Below are positions 35,085-44,321 of a stretch of 64,000 bases of DNA, one piece after another. Under the pieces are notes generated by a model that had not been told where the DNA came from, made no database searches, and saw only the letters and a list, made by a program, of their open reading frames with translations. Every line of letters begins with the position of its first letter. The first letter of the stretch is position 1. This DNA is from Ketobacter sp. Its GTDB lineage: Bacteria > Pseudomonadota > Gammaproteobacteria > Pseudomonadales > Ketobacteraceae. Made by a program: the position numbers and the translations under genes. The stretch is taken from NCBI RefSeq assembly GCF_003671495.1, contig NZ_RCHN01000023.1, positions 1 to 64,000 of the forward strand. Direction: 5' to 3'.

Positions 35085-35148
35085 TACATGTTCCGATAAC
35101 CGGAGCTGACCTAAGGGGTGAAGGGCTGCGGTCTGCCCGAATTACACG

Positions 35149-35742
35149 GTGCCTGACGTGCGTGTTTCAATTCTGATGTTGATATTGATGGCCTGCCCGG
35201 CGGTGGGTGAAGATCTGTCCCAGCCCCTGGTGGAGGCGGCGATTGAGCGTACCCGGCATGCGGTGCGCTATGACGGCCAGTACCGGGTGATCCCGTATCC
35301 GAATGGTGATGTGCCGGCAGAGGTGGGAGTGTGTACGGATGTGGTGATTCGCGCCTATCGAGCCCTGGGCATTGATCTGCAGCAGCGGGTGCATGAGGAT
35401 ATGTCCGCCGCGTTCAGCGCCTATCCCTCAACCCGGATCTGGGGCCTGAAGACAACGGATCGAAACATTGACCACCGCCGGGTGCCGAACCTGCAGACAT
35501 TCTTTGCCCGCCGGGGTAAGGCGTTGCCCATCTCGGATCAGGCGGCGGCCTATCAACCCGGTGATCTGGTGACCTGGATGCTGCCGGGCAACCTGCCTCA
35601 TATCGGCATTGTCACTGATCGGGTTGATCAGGCCAGCGGTGTTCCCCTGATTGTGCATAACATCGGCGCCGGCCCCAAGTTGGAGAACATGTTGTTTGAT
35701 TACCGAATTACTGGCCACTATCGTTATCTACCTGACGGATGA
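35149..35742 (+). CDS. DUF1287 family exported protein
   Basis: The 197-residue protein has an N-terminal signal sequence (SILMLILMACPAVGE) and the DUF1287 pattern. The conserved Cys is in VGVCTDVVIRAYRALGIDL and the His residues are in LPHIGIVTD and LIVHNIGAG. DUF1287 belongs to the NlpC/P60-like cysteine peptidase clan, so this is a possible murein or peptide amidase. Whether it is active is not known. The start codon is GTG at 35149, and the next GTG nine bases on is also possible. Confidence 0.8.
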   Translation: MPDVRVSILMLILMACPAVGEDLSQPLVEAAIERTRHAVRYDGQYRVIPYPNGDVPAEVGVCTDVVIRAYRALGIDLQQRVHEDMSAAFSAYPSTRIWGLKTTDRNIDHRRVPNLQTFFARRGKALPISDQAAAYQPGDLVTWMLPGNLPHIGIVTDRVDQASGVPLIVHNIGAGPKLENMLFDYRITGHYRYLPDG

Positions 35743-36001
35743 AACCGGATTCCATGCAGCCACAGCCCGGGAATTCACAGCCGCTATACCACTACAAAAA
35801 ATCCCGGCGCTTCCTCTATATGTCAATGAACTACGGCAACCACATGGGTGACCTATCCCGCAAGGGTAAAACAGGAAAGCACAAGGCCTGGGTATCAATA
35901 AGGATTATGATGCATAACATTTCTGACATCATGTAACCCCATGATACGGGTGCGTGTTGCTGGATATCACCGGGAAAAGACCTAAACAAGGAGTGAAAAT
36001 A

Positions 36002-37624
36002 ATGAAACTGCACAATCTTCCTGTGGGGAAACGGGCTGCCTGCGCTTTGCTGGCCGCGACCCTCGCCATCAGCACCGAGGCCGCGCCCTCGATTCCGGCT
36101 GCCATCACCACCCCGGACCGGGTTGAAACCAGCATCGGCACGTTGGAGTTCAAGGATGGTGTACCATCGCCCGCCACCACTCAGAAGCTGTACGATCAAG
36201 TGGATTTCTCCTACGCTTATCGCGCTTTCATGGACAATCTGCGCGGCGTCAGCGTGCATGCTCTGCGGCAGGGCATGCACGATATGGGGGTGAAGGACGG
36301 TGAGGTACTGATTTTTTCGGAATTGATGGATGCCAATTCCCTGTTCCTGACCGCCAACTGTGACACCATTTACGCCATGGGAGCGCTGGATTTATCGCAG
36401 GGGCCCATGGTGATTGAGACACCGCCCCTGTTCCTGGGCGTGGTGCAGGATGCCTGGTTCCGCTGGGTGATTGATCTGGGCCTGCCGGGGCCGGACCGGG
36501 GGGCAGGTGGCAAGTACCTGATCGTACCTCCGGGCTACACAGGCACGCTGCCCCAGGGTGGATTCAACATTGCACACGCTGAAACCCTGTCGTCGGTCTG
36601 GTTTGGACGTTCCTATCTGAAAGACGGCAAAGATCCCAAGCCGGTGGCGGACACCATTCGTAAAACCCTGAAGATTTATCCTTATCAGCCCGGTGGCGCC
36701 GGCACCCCCATCGCCGAGTTTCTGGCGGGGCGGGCCACCCTGGGTAAGATCGAGCCCCCGAAGCCCACCGTTTTTCATGAAGGCAGCGGCAAGGTCATGA
36801 ACACAGTGCCGCCCAACGATTGGCAGTTTTTTGAAGCCCTGAATGAGATCGTGCAACGGGAGCCGGCCACCTCATTGGATGCAGAGCTGATGGGGCCCAT
36901 TGCTGCCCTTGGCATCAAGAAGGGGCAACCGTTCAAGCCCGACGCCCGCATGAAGAAAATCATGACCGACGCGCTGGCCGTGGCCAACGCCAGTACTCGC
37001 ACGCTGTTCATGGGGCCGCGGGACCCCAGCTGGTATTTTTATCCGGATTCTTCCTGGTACAACTGGTTGTTTGAAACCGGCTATGAATTCGAAACCCCGA
37101 TCCCGCGCATCACCAAGCAAGGGGTGGAACCTCACGCACCCACTGGTTATCGCACCATGGATGCCCGCTCGATGTTTTTCTATGGCGTCACCGGCATCAC
37201 ACCGGCCATGGCCATGCGCCTGACGGGCATCGGCTCCCAGTATCTGTTGGCGCTGACCGATGCGGACAAGAATTACTTTGATGGCGCCAGGACCTACAAG
37301 ATCACCCTGCCGAAAGGCATTCCTGCAGAGAAGTTCTGGTCGTTGACCCTGTACGATACGATGACCCGTTCCATGCTGGCCACACCTCAGCGTTTCCCCC
37401 GTGCCGGCAGCCAGAGTTACCCTTCCCCGGCAGCGCAAGCCAATGCCGACGGCTCGATCACGGTGTACTTCTCACCCAAGCAACCGAAGAACGTGAAGCG
37501 TGGCAACTGGATCCAGACGGACCCGAACAAAGGCTGGTTTGTGATTCTGCGTCTGTACAGCCCGTTGCAGCCATTCTTTGATAAGAGCTGGCGCCCCAGT
37601 GAAATCGAGTTGGTGAGCCAGTAG
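36002..37624 (+). CDS. DUF1254/DUF1214 domain exported protein
   Basis: The 540-residue protein has a signal peptide (ACALLAATLAISTEA), then a DUF1254 domain with DVFSYAYRAFMD-type and TANCDTIYAMGALDLSQGP motifs, and a C-terminal DUF1214 domain with FWSLTLYDTMTRSML. Such proteins are periplasmic and of unknown activity, and some are induced in xenobiotic or lipid metabolism. An AAGGAG at eight bases fixes the ATG at 36002. The upstream 259 bp contain no clear gene. Confidence 0.85.
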   Translation: MKLHNLPVGKRAACALLAATLAISTEAAPSIPAAITTPDRVETSIGTLEFKDGVPSPATTQKLYDQVDFSYAYRAFMDNLRGVSVHALRQGMHDMGVKDGEVLIFSELMDANSLFLTANCDTIYAMGALDLSQGPMVIETPPLFLGVVQDAWFRWVIDLGLPGPDRGAGGKYLIVPPGYTGTLPQGGFNIAHAETLSSVWFGRSYLKDGKDPKPVADTIRKTLKIYPYQPGGAGTPIAEFLAGRATLGKIEPPKPTVFHEGSGKVMNTVPPNDWQFFEALNEIVQREPATSLDAELMGPIAALGIKKGQPFKPDARMKKIMTDALAVANASTRTLFMGPRDPSWYFYPDSSWYNWLFETGYEFETPIPRITKQGVEPHAPTGYRTMDARSMFFYGVTGITPAMAMRLTGIGSQYLLALTDADKNYFDGARTYKITLPKGIPAEKFWSLTLYDTMTRSMLATPQRFPRAGSQSYPSPAAQANADGSITVYFSPKQPKNVKRGNWIQTDPNKGWFVILRLYSPLQPFFDKSWRPSEIELVSQ

Positions 37625-37671
37625 CGCAACCTGGGTGCCCCTTTGCTGACTCTGACAGGGTCATTCCTGGA

Positions 37672-38223
37672 CTAGTCCGGGTCAGGGAAGCGGCGCCCAA
37701 ACCCTTCCAGTGGCAATTGCACCGCATTGGTCAGGTAACTGACCGTGCGGTAGTAACCGGCCAACATCAGCAGTTCCAGCATGGCATTTTCCGAATGGTC
37801 CACGCGCAGTTGCGTCCACAGGGTGGCGTCCACAGTGCAGGTGGTGTGCAAGGCGTCGCAGAGCTGGATCAGCCGTTGTTCCGGCGCGTCCCAGCAGGCA
37901 TCCCCGCTGTCACCGTGGACCAGGGAATACAATTGCTCATCGCTTAACTGAACGCGGGGTGCAAAGAACGCCGCGTGCACGCCCCATTCGTATTCGGAGC
38001 CGCATCGGGCGGTGACCCGGTGAATGACGATCTCCCGTTGCCGCAGGGTCAGGTGGCCTTTGTCCAACAGCCCACCGGCAAAGAACCGGCTGAACAGACG
38101 CGGGTCCCGGGCCAGGGTGGTGAACAGGGTCAACGGTGGAACGCCCGGCGGCATGATCCGGTCCAGGGCGGCTTGGGTGTCCTCAGGAAATGGCGGTGAT
38201 GCCGGTTCGATACGTGGCTGCAT
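37672..38223 (-). CDS. Carboxymuconolactone decarboxylase family protein
   Basis: The 183-residue protein has the AhpD/CMD-like fold. The segment REIVIHRVTARCGSEYEWGVHAAFFA carries a single Cys near the usual redox motif, and the closing ENAMLELLMLAGYYRTVSYLTNAVQL is typical of the family. The classical CxxC pair of AhpD is missing, with Arg-Cys-Gly-Ser in its place, so peroxidase activity is unlikely. The gene is divergent from an HxlR-like regulator and shares a palindromic operator with it, so its expression should be controlled by that regulator. Confidence 0.85.
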   Translation of the reverse strand: MQPRIEPASPPFPEDTQAALDRIMPPGVPPLTLFTTLARDPRLFSRFFAGGLLDKGHLTLRQREIVIHRVTARCGSEYEWGVHAAFFAPRVQLSDEQLYSLVHGDSGDACWDAPEQRLIQLCDALHTTCTVDATLWTQLRVDHSENAMLELLMLAGYYRTVSYLTNAVQLPLEGFGRRFPDPD

Positions 38224-38237
38224 GGCGGGCTCCAGCG

Positions 38238-38256
38238 TGCTATGATTTTCATAGCA
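38238..38256. promoter_or_regulatory. Palindromic operator between the CMD gene and the HxlR-type regulator
   Basis: TGCTATGATTTTCATAGCA has 8-bp perfect arms around TTT. A partial copy, GCTATGAAAA, overlaps the regulator start codon near 38270. The site lies 15 bp upstream of the CMD start codon and 17 bp before the regulator start codon, an ideal position for repression of both. Confidence 0.7.
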
Positions 38257-38272
38257 GATTAAAGGTGGTGCT

Positions 38273-38656
38273 ATGAAAAGTAAAGCAAAAGGTTCCCAGC
38301 GCCTGGGCCCCCAGGTGGGGCAGCCGGTGCGGGGCTCCGGCAGTGGCAGGCCCATCATGGTGGTTCTGGACCTGCTGGGACGACGCAGTGCCCTGCGCCT
38401 GCTGTGGGAGTTACGGGAAGGAGCTCCCCTAACGTTTCGGGCGTTGCAGGAGGCGGCAGAGACCAATCCCAGCCTGCTCAATACCCGACTCAGGGAATTG
38501 CGTGAGGCGGGTATTGTCATACACCAGGGTGAAGGCTATACACTCTCGCCCTCCGGACTGGAGTTGCTACAGGCATTGAGCCCGCTGGCCCAGTGGGCAG
38601 AGGTCTGGGGTGAGCGGGAATTGAAAGAGCGCAGATCAAAAGGCAAACCTGAATGA
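38273..38656 (+). CDS. HxlR-type winged-helix transcriptional regulator
   Basis: The 127-residue protein is a small winged-helix protein. LLGRRSALRLLWELREGAPLTFRALQEAAETNPSLLNTRLRELREAGIV (split over helices 1-4) is the HxlR recognition region, followed by the wing GEGYTLSPSGLELL. Members sense redox or electrophiles, often by a cysteine, but no cysteine is present here. The stop codon overlaps the marC start codon as ATGA. The adjacent palindrome is the likely binding site. Confidence 0.8.
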   Translation: MKSKAKGSQRLGPQVGQPVRGSGSGRPIMVVLDLLGRRSALRLLWELREGAPLTFRALQEAAETNPSLLNTRLRELREAGIVIHQGEGYTLSPSGLELLQALSPLAQWAEVWGERELKERRSKGKPE

Positions 38657-39273
38657 TAGACGTGCTGGCGATTTTCATAACATTCTTCGCGGTAATCGAT
38701 CCGATTGGCACCATTCCGGTGTTCATTGCCGTGACCGACCAATACGATCCCAAAGAAAAGCGCCGCATCGCGCTGCTGGCGAGTGTATTTTCTGCGGGGA
38801 TTCTGTTGTTCTTTGTGGTGGTGGGGGAGCTGATCCTGAAAGCTTTGTCCATCCCGCTGCCGGCGTTTCAGATTTCCGGTGGCATAGTCCTGTTTTTGTT
38901 CGCCTTGAATATGATTTTTGGTGACAGTAAACCCGAGGAGGAGATCAAGCTGCTGAAAAAGGATCAGCGGGAGACCGCGATTTTTCCCCTGGCGGTGCCT
39001 TCCATTGCCAGCCCGGGTGCGATGTTGGCCGCGGTGTTGCTGACCGAGAACGCTTTGTTCAGTATCTGGGAGCAGGCGCAGACGGTGTTGGTGATGTTGT
39101 CGGTGATTCTGCTGGCCTATGTGCTGATGTTGATGGCGGGCTGGATCAATAAACTGATCGGCAGCAGTGGTGCCAGCGTGGTGAGCCGTATCATGGGGTT
39201 GTTGCTGTCTTCGGTGGCCACCACCAATATACTGACCGGGTTGAGTGAATATTACGATCTGCTGAAAGGCTGA
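38653..39273 (+). CDS. MarC family integral membrane protein
   Basis: The 206-residue protein has six membrane segments and the MarC/YhgN family motifs IDPIGTIPVFIAVT, ALNMIFGD and VPSIASPGAMLAAVL. The family function is unsettled and members are not drug pumps. The gene is translationally coupled to the HxlR regulator, which suggests that the regulator acts on it or on a linked stress. Confidence 0.9.
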   Translation: MIDVLAIFITFFAVIDPIGTIPVFIAVTDQYDPKEKRRIALLASVFSAGILLFFVVVGELILKALSIPLPAFQISGGIVLFLFALNMIFGDSKPEEEIKLLKKDQRETAIFPLAVPSIASPGAMLAAVLLTENALFSIWEQAQTVLVMLSVILLAYVLMLMAGWINKLIGSSGASVVSRIMGLLLSSVATTNILTGLSEYYDLLKG

Positions 39274-39303
39274 TTGGGAGCTGCCAGCCGCAGCGTTACT
39301 TCC

Positions 39304-41202
39304 TTACAGTGAGTTTTCTTTCGGGGGTGAAGACTGCCCGACGGCTTCCACCCGATTGCGGCCGTTGGCTTTGGCCTGGTACAGCAGGTCATCCGCCATC
39401 CGCAGCAGGGCTTCGTGCTCGTCGCGCTGCAGAGGGGTTTCGCTGGCCAACCCGATGCTGACCGTGACTCGGGCGCTTTGCCCCGCGTGGCGAATCACCT
39501 GTTTTTCAAATGCGCTGCGAATTTTTTCCGCCACCGTCAGGGCGCCGTCCAGGTCGGTATTGGGCAGCACGATGACAAACTCCTCGCCGCCATAGCGTAC
39601 GGCAATGTCCGGCGGGCGGCGGGTGCAGTCCTCCAGCAGTCGGCCGGCGGCGCACAGGCAATGGTCACCGAACTGATGCCCATAGGTGTCGTTCAGCTGT
39701 TTGAAGTAGTCGATGTCCAACAGCAGGATGGAAAGCGGTGCTTTGTCGCGATAGGCCCGGCGGTATTCATTGGGCAGGGCTTCGTTCAGGAAACGGCGAT
39801 TGCGCAACCCGGTGAGGTCGTCCTTGGTGTTCAGGTCCCGCAGCAACTGGTTGGCCTGTTCCAGCTCCCGGGTGCGCTGGGTCACCAGGTCGTCCAGGTC
39901 CTGATTCAGTTTTATTTGCGAATCCAGCAGCTCCTGTTGTGCCAGGGCGGTTTCTTTCTGTGCCTTTTCCCGCAGGCGCCGCTCATTGTGCACCATGTCC
40001 GCCAAGCCAATGGAAAACAGAATCAATTCGAACGCGGAGCACCATTTCATCACCACCGGCGCAATGTGATAAAGCGGTATGATTTTTTGTGAGGTAAGCG
40101 CAGTGAACAGGACGCTGATGATCACTGCGCCCTGCCCCAGGCAATAGTAGACGGCCGGGCGGTAACCGGCCATCAGGCTGCGGATGGCAGCGCCGATGAG
40201 CGACAAGGCACACACCACGGTAATGCCGGCAGTGAGTTTGGCGGACAGCGGAATCGGCAGGAAGAACAGCGTGGGAATCAATGCCAGGCACAGCAACACC
40301 AAGACCTGAAACAGGCGGTGAAAATAGGGGTGGCTGCTGTGGGTTTTGAGATAGGCCATGCCAAACAGAATCACCGCAATACCTGAGGTGTAGCTGAACA
40401 GGTAAACCGGAATCTGCTGAAACGTGAGGCTTTCGGGCCACAGGCGGAAGGTGAGCCCGTTGATGCTGGTATTGAACAGCATGATGTTGAACACCATCAG
40501 CACATACAGGCCATACACCCGGGAACGAATCCCCAGCCACAGGAACAGGTTGTAAATGCCCAGGCCCACGGTGATGCCGATGTAGATGCCGTCCAGGGTG
40601 TCCAGGGTAAAGCGCTGGTCAATGAACGACTGCTCGGTCTGCAGGGTGACCGGGATGAACAGGGAACTGTTGGAGAACACGCGAATGTATATTTCGCCGG
40701 TTTCCCCGGGCGTTAAAGCTAAAGGAAACACATAATTGTTCAGGTTAAAATAGCGCTGCGAAAACAGGTAGATGTCACCGGTGACCATGGTGAAAAGCTG
40801 ATTCTGGCGTTGATGGAAAAACTCCACATTGTCCAGCAGGGGATAGTCCACCGTCAGGTAGAAACGGTCTTCCCGGTTGTCGGCAGTGTGGGACAGCAGG
40901 TCATTGCGCAACTTGAAGTACAGCCAATAGGTGCTGTCGTTATAGCCCAATTGCAAATGGTCTTCGTCAACGGCTTTGAAGCGGCCTGCCTGCAGGGCAG
41001 CCTTGGCATCCTCCAGGTCCATACGGTGGTCGGGGTCTTCCAACAACATGAGCTGCTTTGACAGCGTCAGGCTGCTGTGTTGATCCTTGATGCTCACAAC
41101 GGAATCTGCCCGCAGGCTGGTTGCTGATGTGCATACAGCGACCACCAGCAGCAGGCTGAACAATGTGTGGAGCGACAGCGCTCGCGCAAGAAAACGATGC
41201 AT
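39304..41202 (-). CDS. 7TMR-DISM extracellular/7TM diguanylate cyclase
   Basis: The 632-residue protein has a Sec-like first helix, a periplasmic 7TMR-DISMED2-type domain (QLGYNDSTYWLYFKL onward, residues 80-190) and seven membrane segments (about 205-410). A coiled coil (NERRLREKAQKETALAQQELL) and a GGDEF domain (about 465-620) follow. The GGEEF motif is intact. RPPD sits five residues before it, so a feedback I-site is present. It is a second membrane cyclase in this window, and the DISMED2 ligand may be a carbohydrate. It is monocistronic. Confidence 0.93.
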   Translation of the reverse strand: MHRFLARALSLHTLFSLLLVVAVCTSATSLRADSVVSIKDQHSSLTLSKQLMLLEDPDHRMDLEDAKAALQAGRFKAVDEDHLQLGYNDSTYWLYFKLRNDLLSHTADNREDRFYLTVDYPLLDNVEFFHQRQNQLFTMVTGDIYLFSQRYFNLNNYVFPLALTPGETGEIYIRVFSNSSLFIPVTLQTEQSFIDQRFTLDTLDGIYIGITVGLGIYNLFLWLGIRSRVYGLYVLMVFNIMLFNTSINGLTFRLWPESLTFQQIPVYLFSYTSGIAVILFGMAYLKTHSSHPYFHRLFQVLVLLCLALIPTLFFLPIPLSAKLTAGITVVCALSLIGAAIRSLMAGYRPAVYYCLGQGAVIISVLFTALTSQKIIPLYHIAPVVMKWCSAFELILFSIGLADMVHNERRLREKAQKETALAQQELLDSQIKLNQDLDDLVTQRTRELEQANQLLRDLNTKDDLTGLRNRRFLNEALPNEYRRAYRDKAPLSILLLDIDYFKQLNDTYGHQFGDHCLCAAGRLLEDCTRRPPDIAVRYGGEEFVIVLPNTDLDGALTVAEKIRSAFEKQVIRHAGQSARVTVSIGLASETPLQRDEHEALLRMADDLLYQAKANGRNRVEAVGQSSPPKENSL

Positions 41203-41318
41203 GTATCGGTGATTCGCAGTCCAAAGGTTAGGCGAAACAGTTTTTGTTTAATGTTTCACCCAGTATAGACGAGTTTCTCTGGGCTCCGTTTTTTGAAGTT
41301 ATATAAAGAGGTGAATTT

Positions 41319-41783
41319 ATGTCGAGCGGTAATTACGTAATGGATATGTGGCAGAAACTGTCGCCGCTACCGGGGGGTAAGTTTCTGCTGTCACAGGTGA
41401 TTTCCCGTAAAGCCCCCTACTTCAAAACCGTGAGTGCCACCATTGAGGAGCTGCGCCCCAATTACGCCCGGGTGAGCATGAAGAAGCGCCGTGCAGTGCA
41501 GAATCACATCGGCACCGTGCACGTGATTGCTATCTGCAACCTGCTGGAAATGGCCATGGGGGTGTGCGCCGAAGCCTCCGTTCCCAAACACCTGCGCTGG
41601 ATTCCCAAGGGTATGTCGGTGGATTACACCGCCAAGGCCGGTTCGGATATCACCGGGGTGGCAGAGATCAATCCGGAGGACTGGAAGCCTGGCGATCTTG
41701 AGGTCAAAGTCACCGCCAGCGACAGCAGCGGCACCCCGGTTGTGGTGGGCGTCATCAAGTTGTGGATCAGCGAGAAGAGATAA
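41319..41783 (+). CDS. DUF4442/hotdog-fold thioesterase-like protein
   Basis: The 154-residue protein is a hotdog-fold DUF4442 member. It has SRKAPYFKTVSATIEELRPNYARVSMKKRRAVQNHIGTVHVIA, split at the catalytic-like HIGTVHVIAICNLLEMAMG helix, and LRWIPKGMSVDYTAKAGSDI. Related proteins are acyl-CoA thioesterase-like, and no substrate is known. The ATG at 41319 has AGAGG upstream. The stop codon lies in a small hairpin. Confidence 0.82.
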   Translation: MSSGNYVMDMWQKLSPLPGGKFLLSQVISRKAPYFKTVSATIEELRPNYARVSMKKRRAVQNHIGTVHVIAICNLLEMAMGVCAEASVPKHLRWIPKGMSVDYTAKAGSDITGVAEINPEDWKPGDLEVKVTASDSSGTPVVVGVIKLWISEKR

Positions 41784-41798
41784 CCCCTAACGGGGTTA
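41781..41798 (+). terminator. TAACCCC/GGGGTTA hairpin at the end of the DUF4442 gene
   Basis: TAACCCC at 41781-41787 (which contains the stop codon) pairs with GGGGTTA at 41792-41798 around TAAC. No T-run follows. It may act as a weak terminator before the kinase operon. Confidence 0.5.
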
Positions 41799-41876
41799 AG
41801 GTGTAATTGCGGCGCAGTCCACATTTTGTTGGACGACCGGGGCAGGAATCTTCGGAATAGCGGCTATAGTGATACT

Positions 41877-44321
41877 ATGTCGTTATTAAACAACCGGCTA
41901 CAGAGCCTGCTCAGCCTGAAAGGCCTGCTGCTGATCAGCGGAATTCTGTTGTTATCCGGAGTCATCAGGCCCGATTCGGCGCTGCTGCTGGAACGCTGGT
42001 ATTACCAGTTGGGACAGCGTCTGTCCGCCCCCGCCAACCTGCCTGCCGATATTGCCCTCATCGAACTGGACGCGGAATCCGTGCTGCAATTGCAGCGCGA
42101 CCCCGGTCAGTCTGATCTGTTGCCCTTGCTGTTACAGCCGGGCCCCCTGGTGGGCATGGTGCTGGATCATCCGTTGCGGGAGCAAAATGTGGCCGCGGAA
42201 CGCCTGCTGAACTGGCTGGAAAAATCCGCCACCGCGCCAGAAGCGGTGCAGGCCTGGCAGGAACAGAACCGCCGCTTCCAACATTTGCAGCAACGACTGC
42301 AGCGCGGTGACATCCTGTTGGGGCTTACCGCGGCCGGTGTTTCTGCCTTTCCGGAACAGGCCTATCCGCTGGTGCTGCAGGACAGCCTGCCCTGGGAGGC
42401 CGTAGGCTGGATTCCGGAGGCCATGCTGGGCCGGCTGCGGTCCTGGCTGGATGGGCGTAATCAGTTACAGGCCGCCACCTGGCCGGTGGACCCCCGCCTG
42501 CAGGGCCCGGCCTATCGGGCAGTGGACAGGGCGCTCGCCGATGGCCCCCGCCAATTGATCTGGGAACAGGAATCCCAGCTGCACCCGGGCTTGGCATTGG
42601 CCCTGTATACGCGGCAACTGGCCCGCACCCTGGAAATCCAGGATGAACCCACAGTGCGGTTCAACAAGGCGTACGCCATTGAGATGGCGCACATTGCCCA
42701 ACCCATCAGCCGCAGTGGCACCGCCTGGATTCCCGCCAGCGTCCACCCGCTCAAACACTACAGCCAGGCCCAGGCCCTGGCCCGCCCGCCCGCGGAGTCG
42801 GTGTGGATCATGGCCACCGACGTAAGCCTGGGGGAATCCATTGCGTCCACCCTGCTGGCCCTGCAAAACCAGCAGACCCTGGTGCGACCTTCCTGGGGGC
42901 ACTGGCTCAGTGCCGGACTGGTGCTGGTGGGCCTGCTTTACCTGATGTGGATTCAACCCCTGTTCCGCCCCGCCATGGCCATCATGACCGCGGCTGTGAT
43001 CCTGCTGACCCTGAGCGTGATTCAGGTGGCCTGGCAATTGAGCTACCAGCAGATTCTGCCGTTGCCCCTGGTGATGGCCTGGTTTACCGTCGGTAGCGTT
43101 CTGATGCTGGTGTGGCGCTTCCGGCAGCGCCAGTGGACCCAACTGCAGTGGGAGAACCACAACATCAGTTATCAGCTGGGCCAGCAGTGGTATCAGCAAG
43201 GCCGGCTGGAGGAAGCCCTGGCCGCGCTGCGCCCCTGCCAATCCACGGAAGCGGTGTTGACCCTGCTCTATGACATTGGTGTGCAACAGGAACGCAAGCG
43301 CCAGTATCAGGAAGCGGCCCGCACCTACGGCGTACTGGTGGCGCGCAAACCCAAATTCAAAGACGCCCGCAAGCGCGCGGACGCCCTGCAGCAACTGTCG
43401 GAACCGGTGCAGGTCACCACCGACTTTGCCGCCACCCACAGCCTGGTGATGCCCTCCCAGGATTTGAACAAACCGGTGTTGGGCCGCTATGAAATCGAGC
43501 GTGAGCTGGGCCGCGGTGCCATGGGCGTGGTGTACCTGGGGCTGGACCCGAAAATCGCCCGCCGGGTGGCCATCAAAACCCTCAGCTATCGGGAATTTGA
43601 TACGGCGCAATTGAACGTGATCAAGGAGCGTTTTTTCCGTGAGGCGGAAGCCGCGGGACGCCTCAATCACCCCAACATCGTGACCGTGTACGACGTGGGT
43701 GAAGAGACTGATCTGGCGTTCATTGCCATGGATTATGTGGAAGGCAAATCCCTGGATCGCTGGGTGGCGGAATCAGCGTTGCTGCCGATCCGTGAAGTCT
43801 ACGAGATTGTGGCGGAAGTGGCGGAGGCGTTGGCCTATGCCCACCAGCAAAACATCGTGCACCGGGACATCAAGCCCGGCAACATCATGTACGACCAGAA
43901 CAGCGGCCAGGTGAAAGTGGCGGACTTTGGCATCGCCCGCATCGTGGATGATTCCAAAACCAAAACCGGGGACATGCTGGGCAGTCCGGTGTACATGTCG
44001 CCGGAGCAATTGAAAGGGGCCAAGGTCACCGGTGCCAGCGACGTCTACAGTCTGGGGGTTACGCTCTATCAGTTGCTCACCGGCGCCCTGCCCTTCAACG
44101 GTGACAGCATTGCCAATCTGGCATATCAGATCCTGAATAAAAAATACATCAGCGTGCGGGAGTTGCGACCGGAATTGTCCGCCGGGGTGGTGCGGGTGGT
44201 GAATAAAGCCCTGCAGAAAGAACCGTCCAAGCGTTATGAATCGGCGGCGGATATGGCCAGCGCCCTGCGTGGGTTGCTCACCCGAGAGTTTGGCCGCAGT
44301 GACAGCAGGAAGGCCAGCTGA
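41877..44321 (+). CDS. CHASE2 / TPR / serine-threonine protein kinase
   Basis: The 814-residue membrane kinase has an N-terminal helix, an extracytoplasmic CHASE2-like sensor (about 30-330, with DIALIELDAESVLQLQRDPGQ) and three membrane helices at about 345-415. A TPR-like stretch (430-510, with GQQWYQQGRLEEALAALRPC) and a protein kinase domain (535-800) follow. Catalytic motifs are intact: GRGAMGVVYLG, VAIKTL, HRDIKPGNIM and DFGIA. It should phosphorylate Ser/Thr in response to a periplasmic signal. No ribosome-binding site precedes the ATG, and a TATAGT hexamer ends seven bases before it, so a leaderless transcript is possible. The next two genes are the matching phosphatase and FHA protein. 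Confidence 0.92.
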   Translation: MSLLNNRLQSLLSLKGLLLISGILLLSGVIRPDSALLLERWYYQLGQRLSAPANLPADIALIELDAESVLQLQRDPGQSDLLPLLLQPGPLVGMVLDHPLREQNVAAERLLNWLEKSATAPEAVQAWQEQNRRFQHLQQRLQRGDILLGLTAAGVSAFPEQAYPLVLQDSLPWEAVGWIPEAMLGRLRSWLDGRNQLQAATWPVDPRLQGPAYRAVDRALADGPRQLIWEQESQLHPGLALALYTRQLARTLEIQDEPTVRFNKAYAIEMAHIAQPISRSGTAWIPASVHPLKHYSQAQALARPPAESVWIMATDVSLGESIASTLLALQNQQTLVRPSWGHWLSAGLVLVGLLYLMWIQPLFRPAMAIMTAAVILLTLSVIQVAWQLSYQQILPLPLVMAWFTVGSVLMLVWRFRQRQWTQLQWENHNISYQLGQQWYQQGRLEEALAALRPCQSTEAVLTLLYDIGVQQERKRQYQEAARTYGVLVARKPKFKDARKRADALQQLSEPVQVTTDFAATHSLVMPSQDLNKPVLGRYEIERELGRGAMGVVYLGLDPKIARRVAIKTLSYREFDTAQLNVIKERFFREAEAAGRLNHPNIVTVYDVGEETDLAFIAMDYVEGKSLDRWVAESALLPIREVYEIVAEVAEALAYAHQQNIVHRDIKPGNIMYDQNSGQVKVADFGIARIVDDSKTKTGDMLGSPVYMSPEQLKGAKVTGASDVYSLGVTLYQLLTGALPFNGDSIANLAYQILNKKYISVRELRPELSAGVVRVVNKALQKEPSKRYESAADMASALRGLLTREFGRSDSRKAS

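Noticed and set aside
35739-35936. 65-codon frame whose ATG overlaps the DUF1287 stop codon
   Set aside because: The product is basic with no recognisable feature, and it runs into a promoter region before the DUF1254 gene. An ATGA overlap alone is weak evidence.
42465-43670. Long minus-strand open frame inside the kinase gene
   Set aside because: The Gln/His/Gly-rich translation has no domain, and the plus strand holds an intact kinase with all catalytic motifs.
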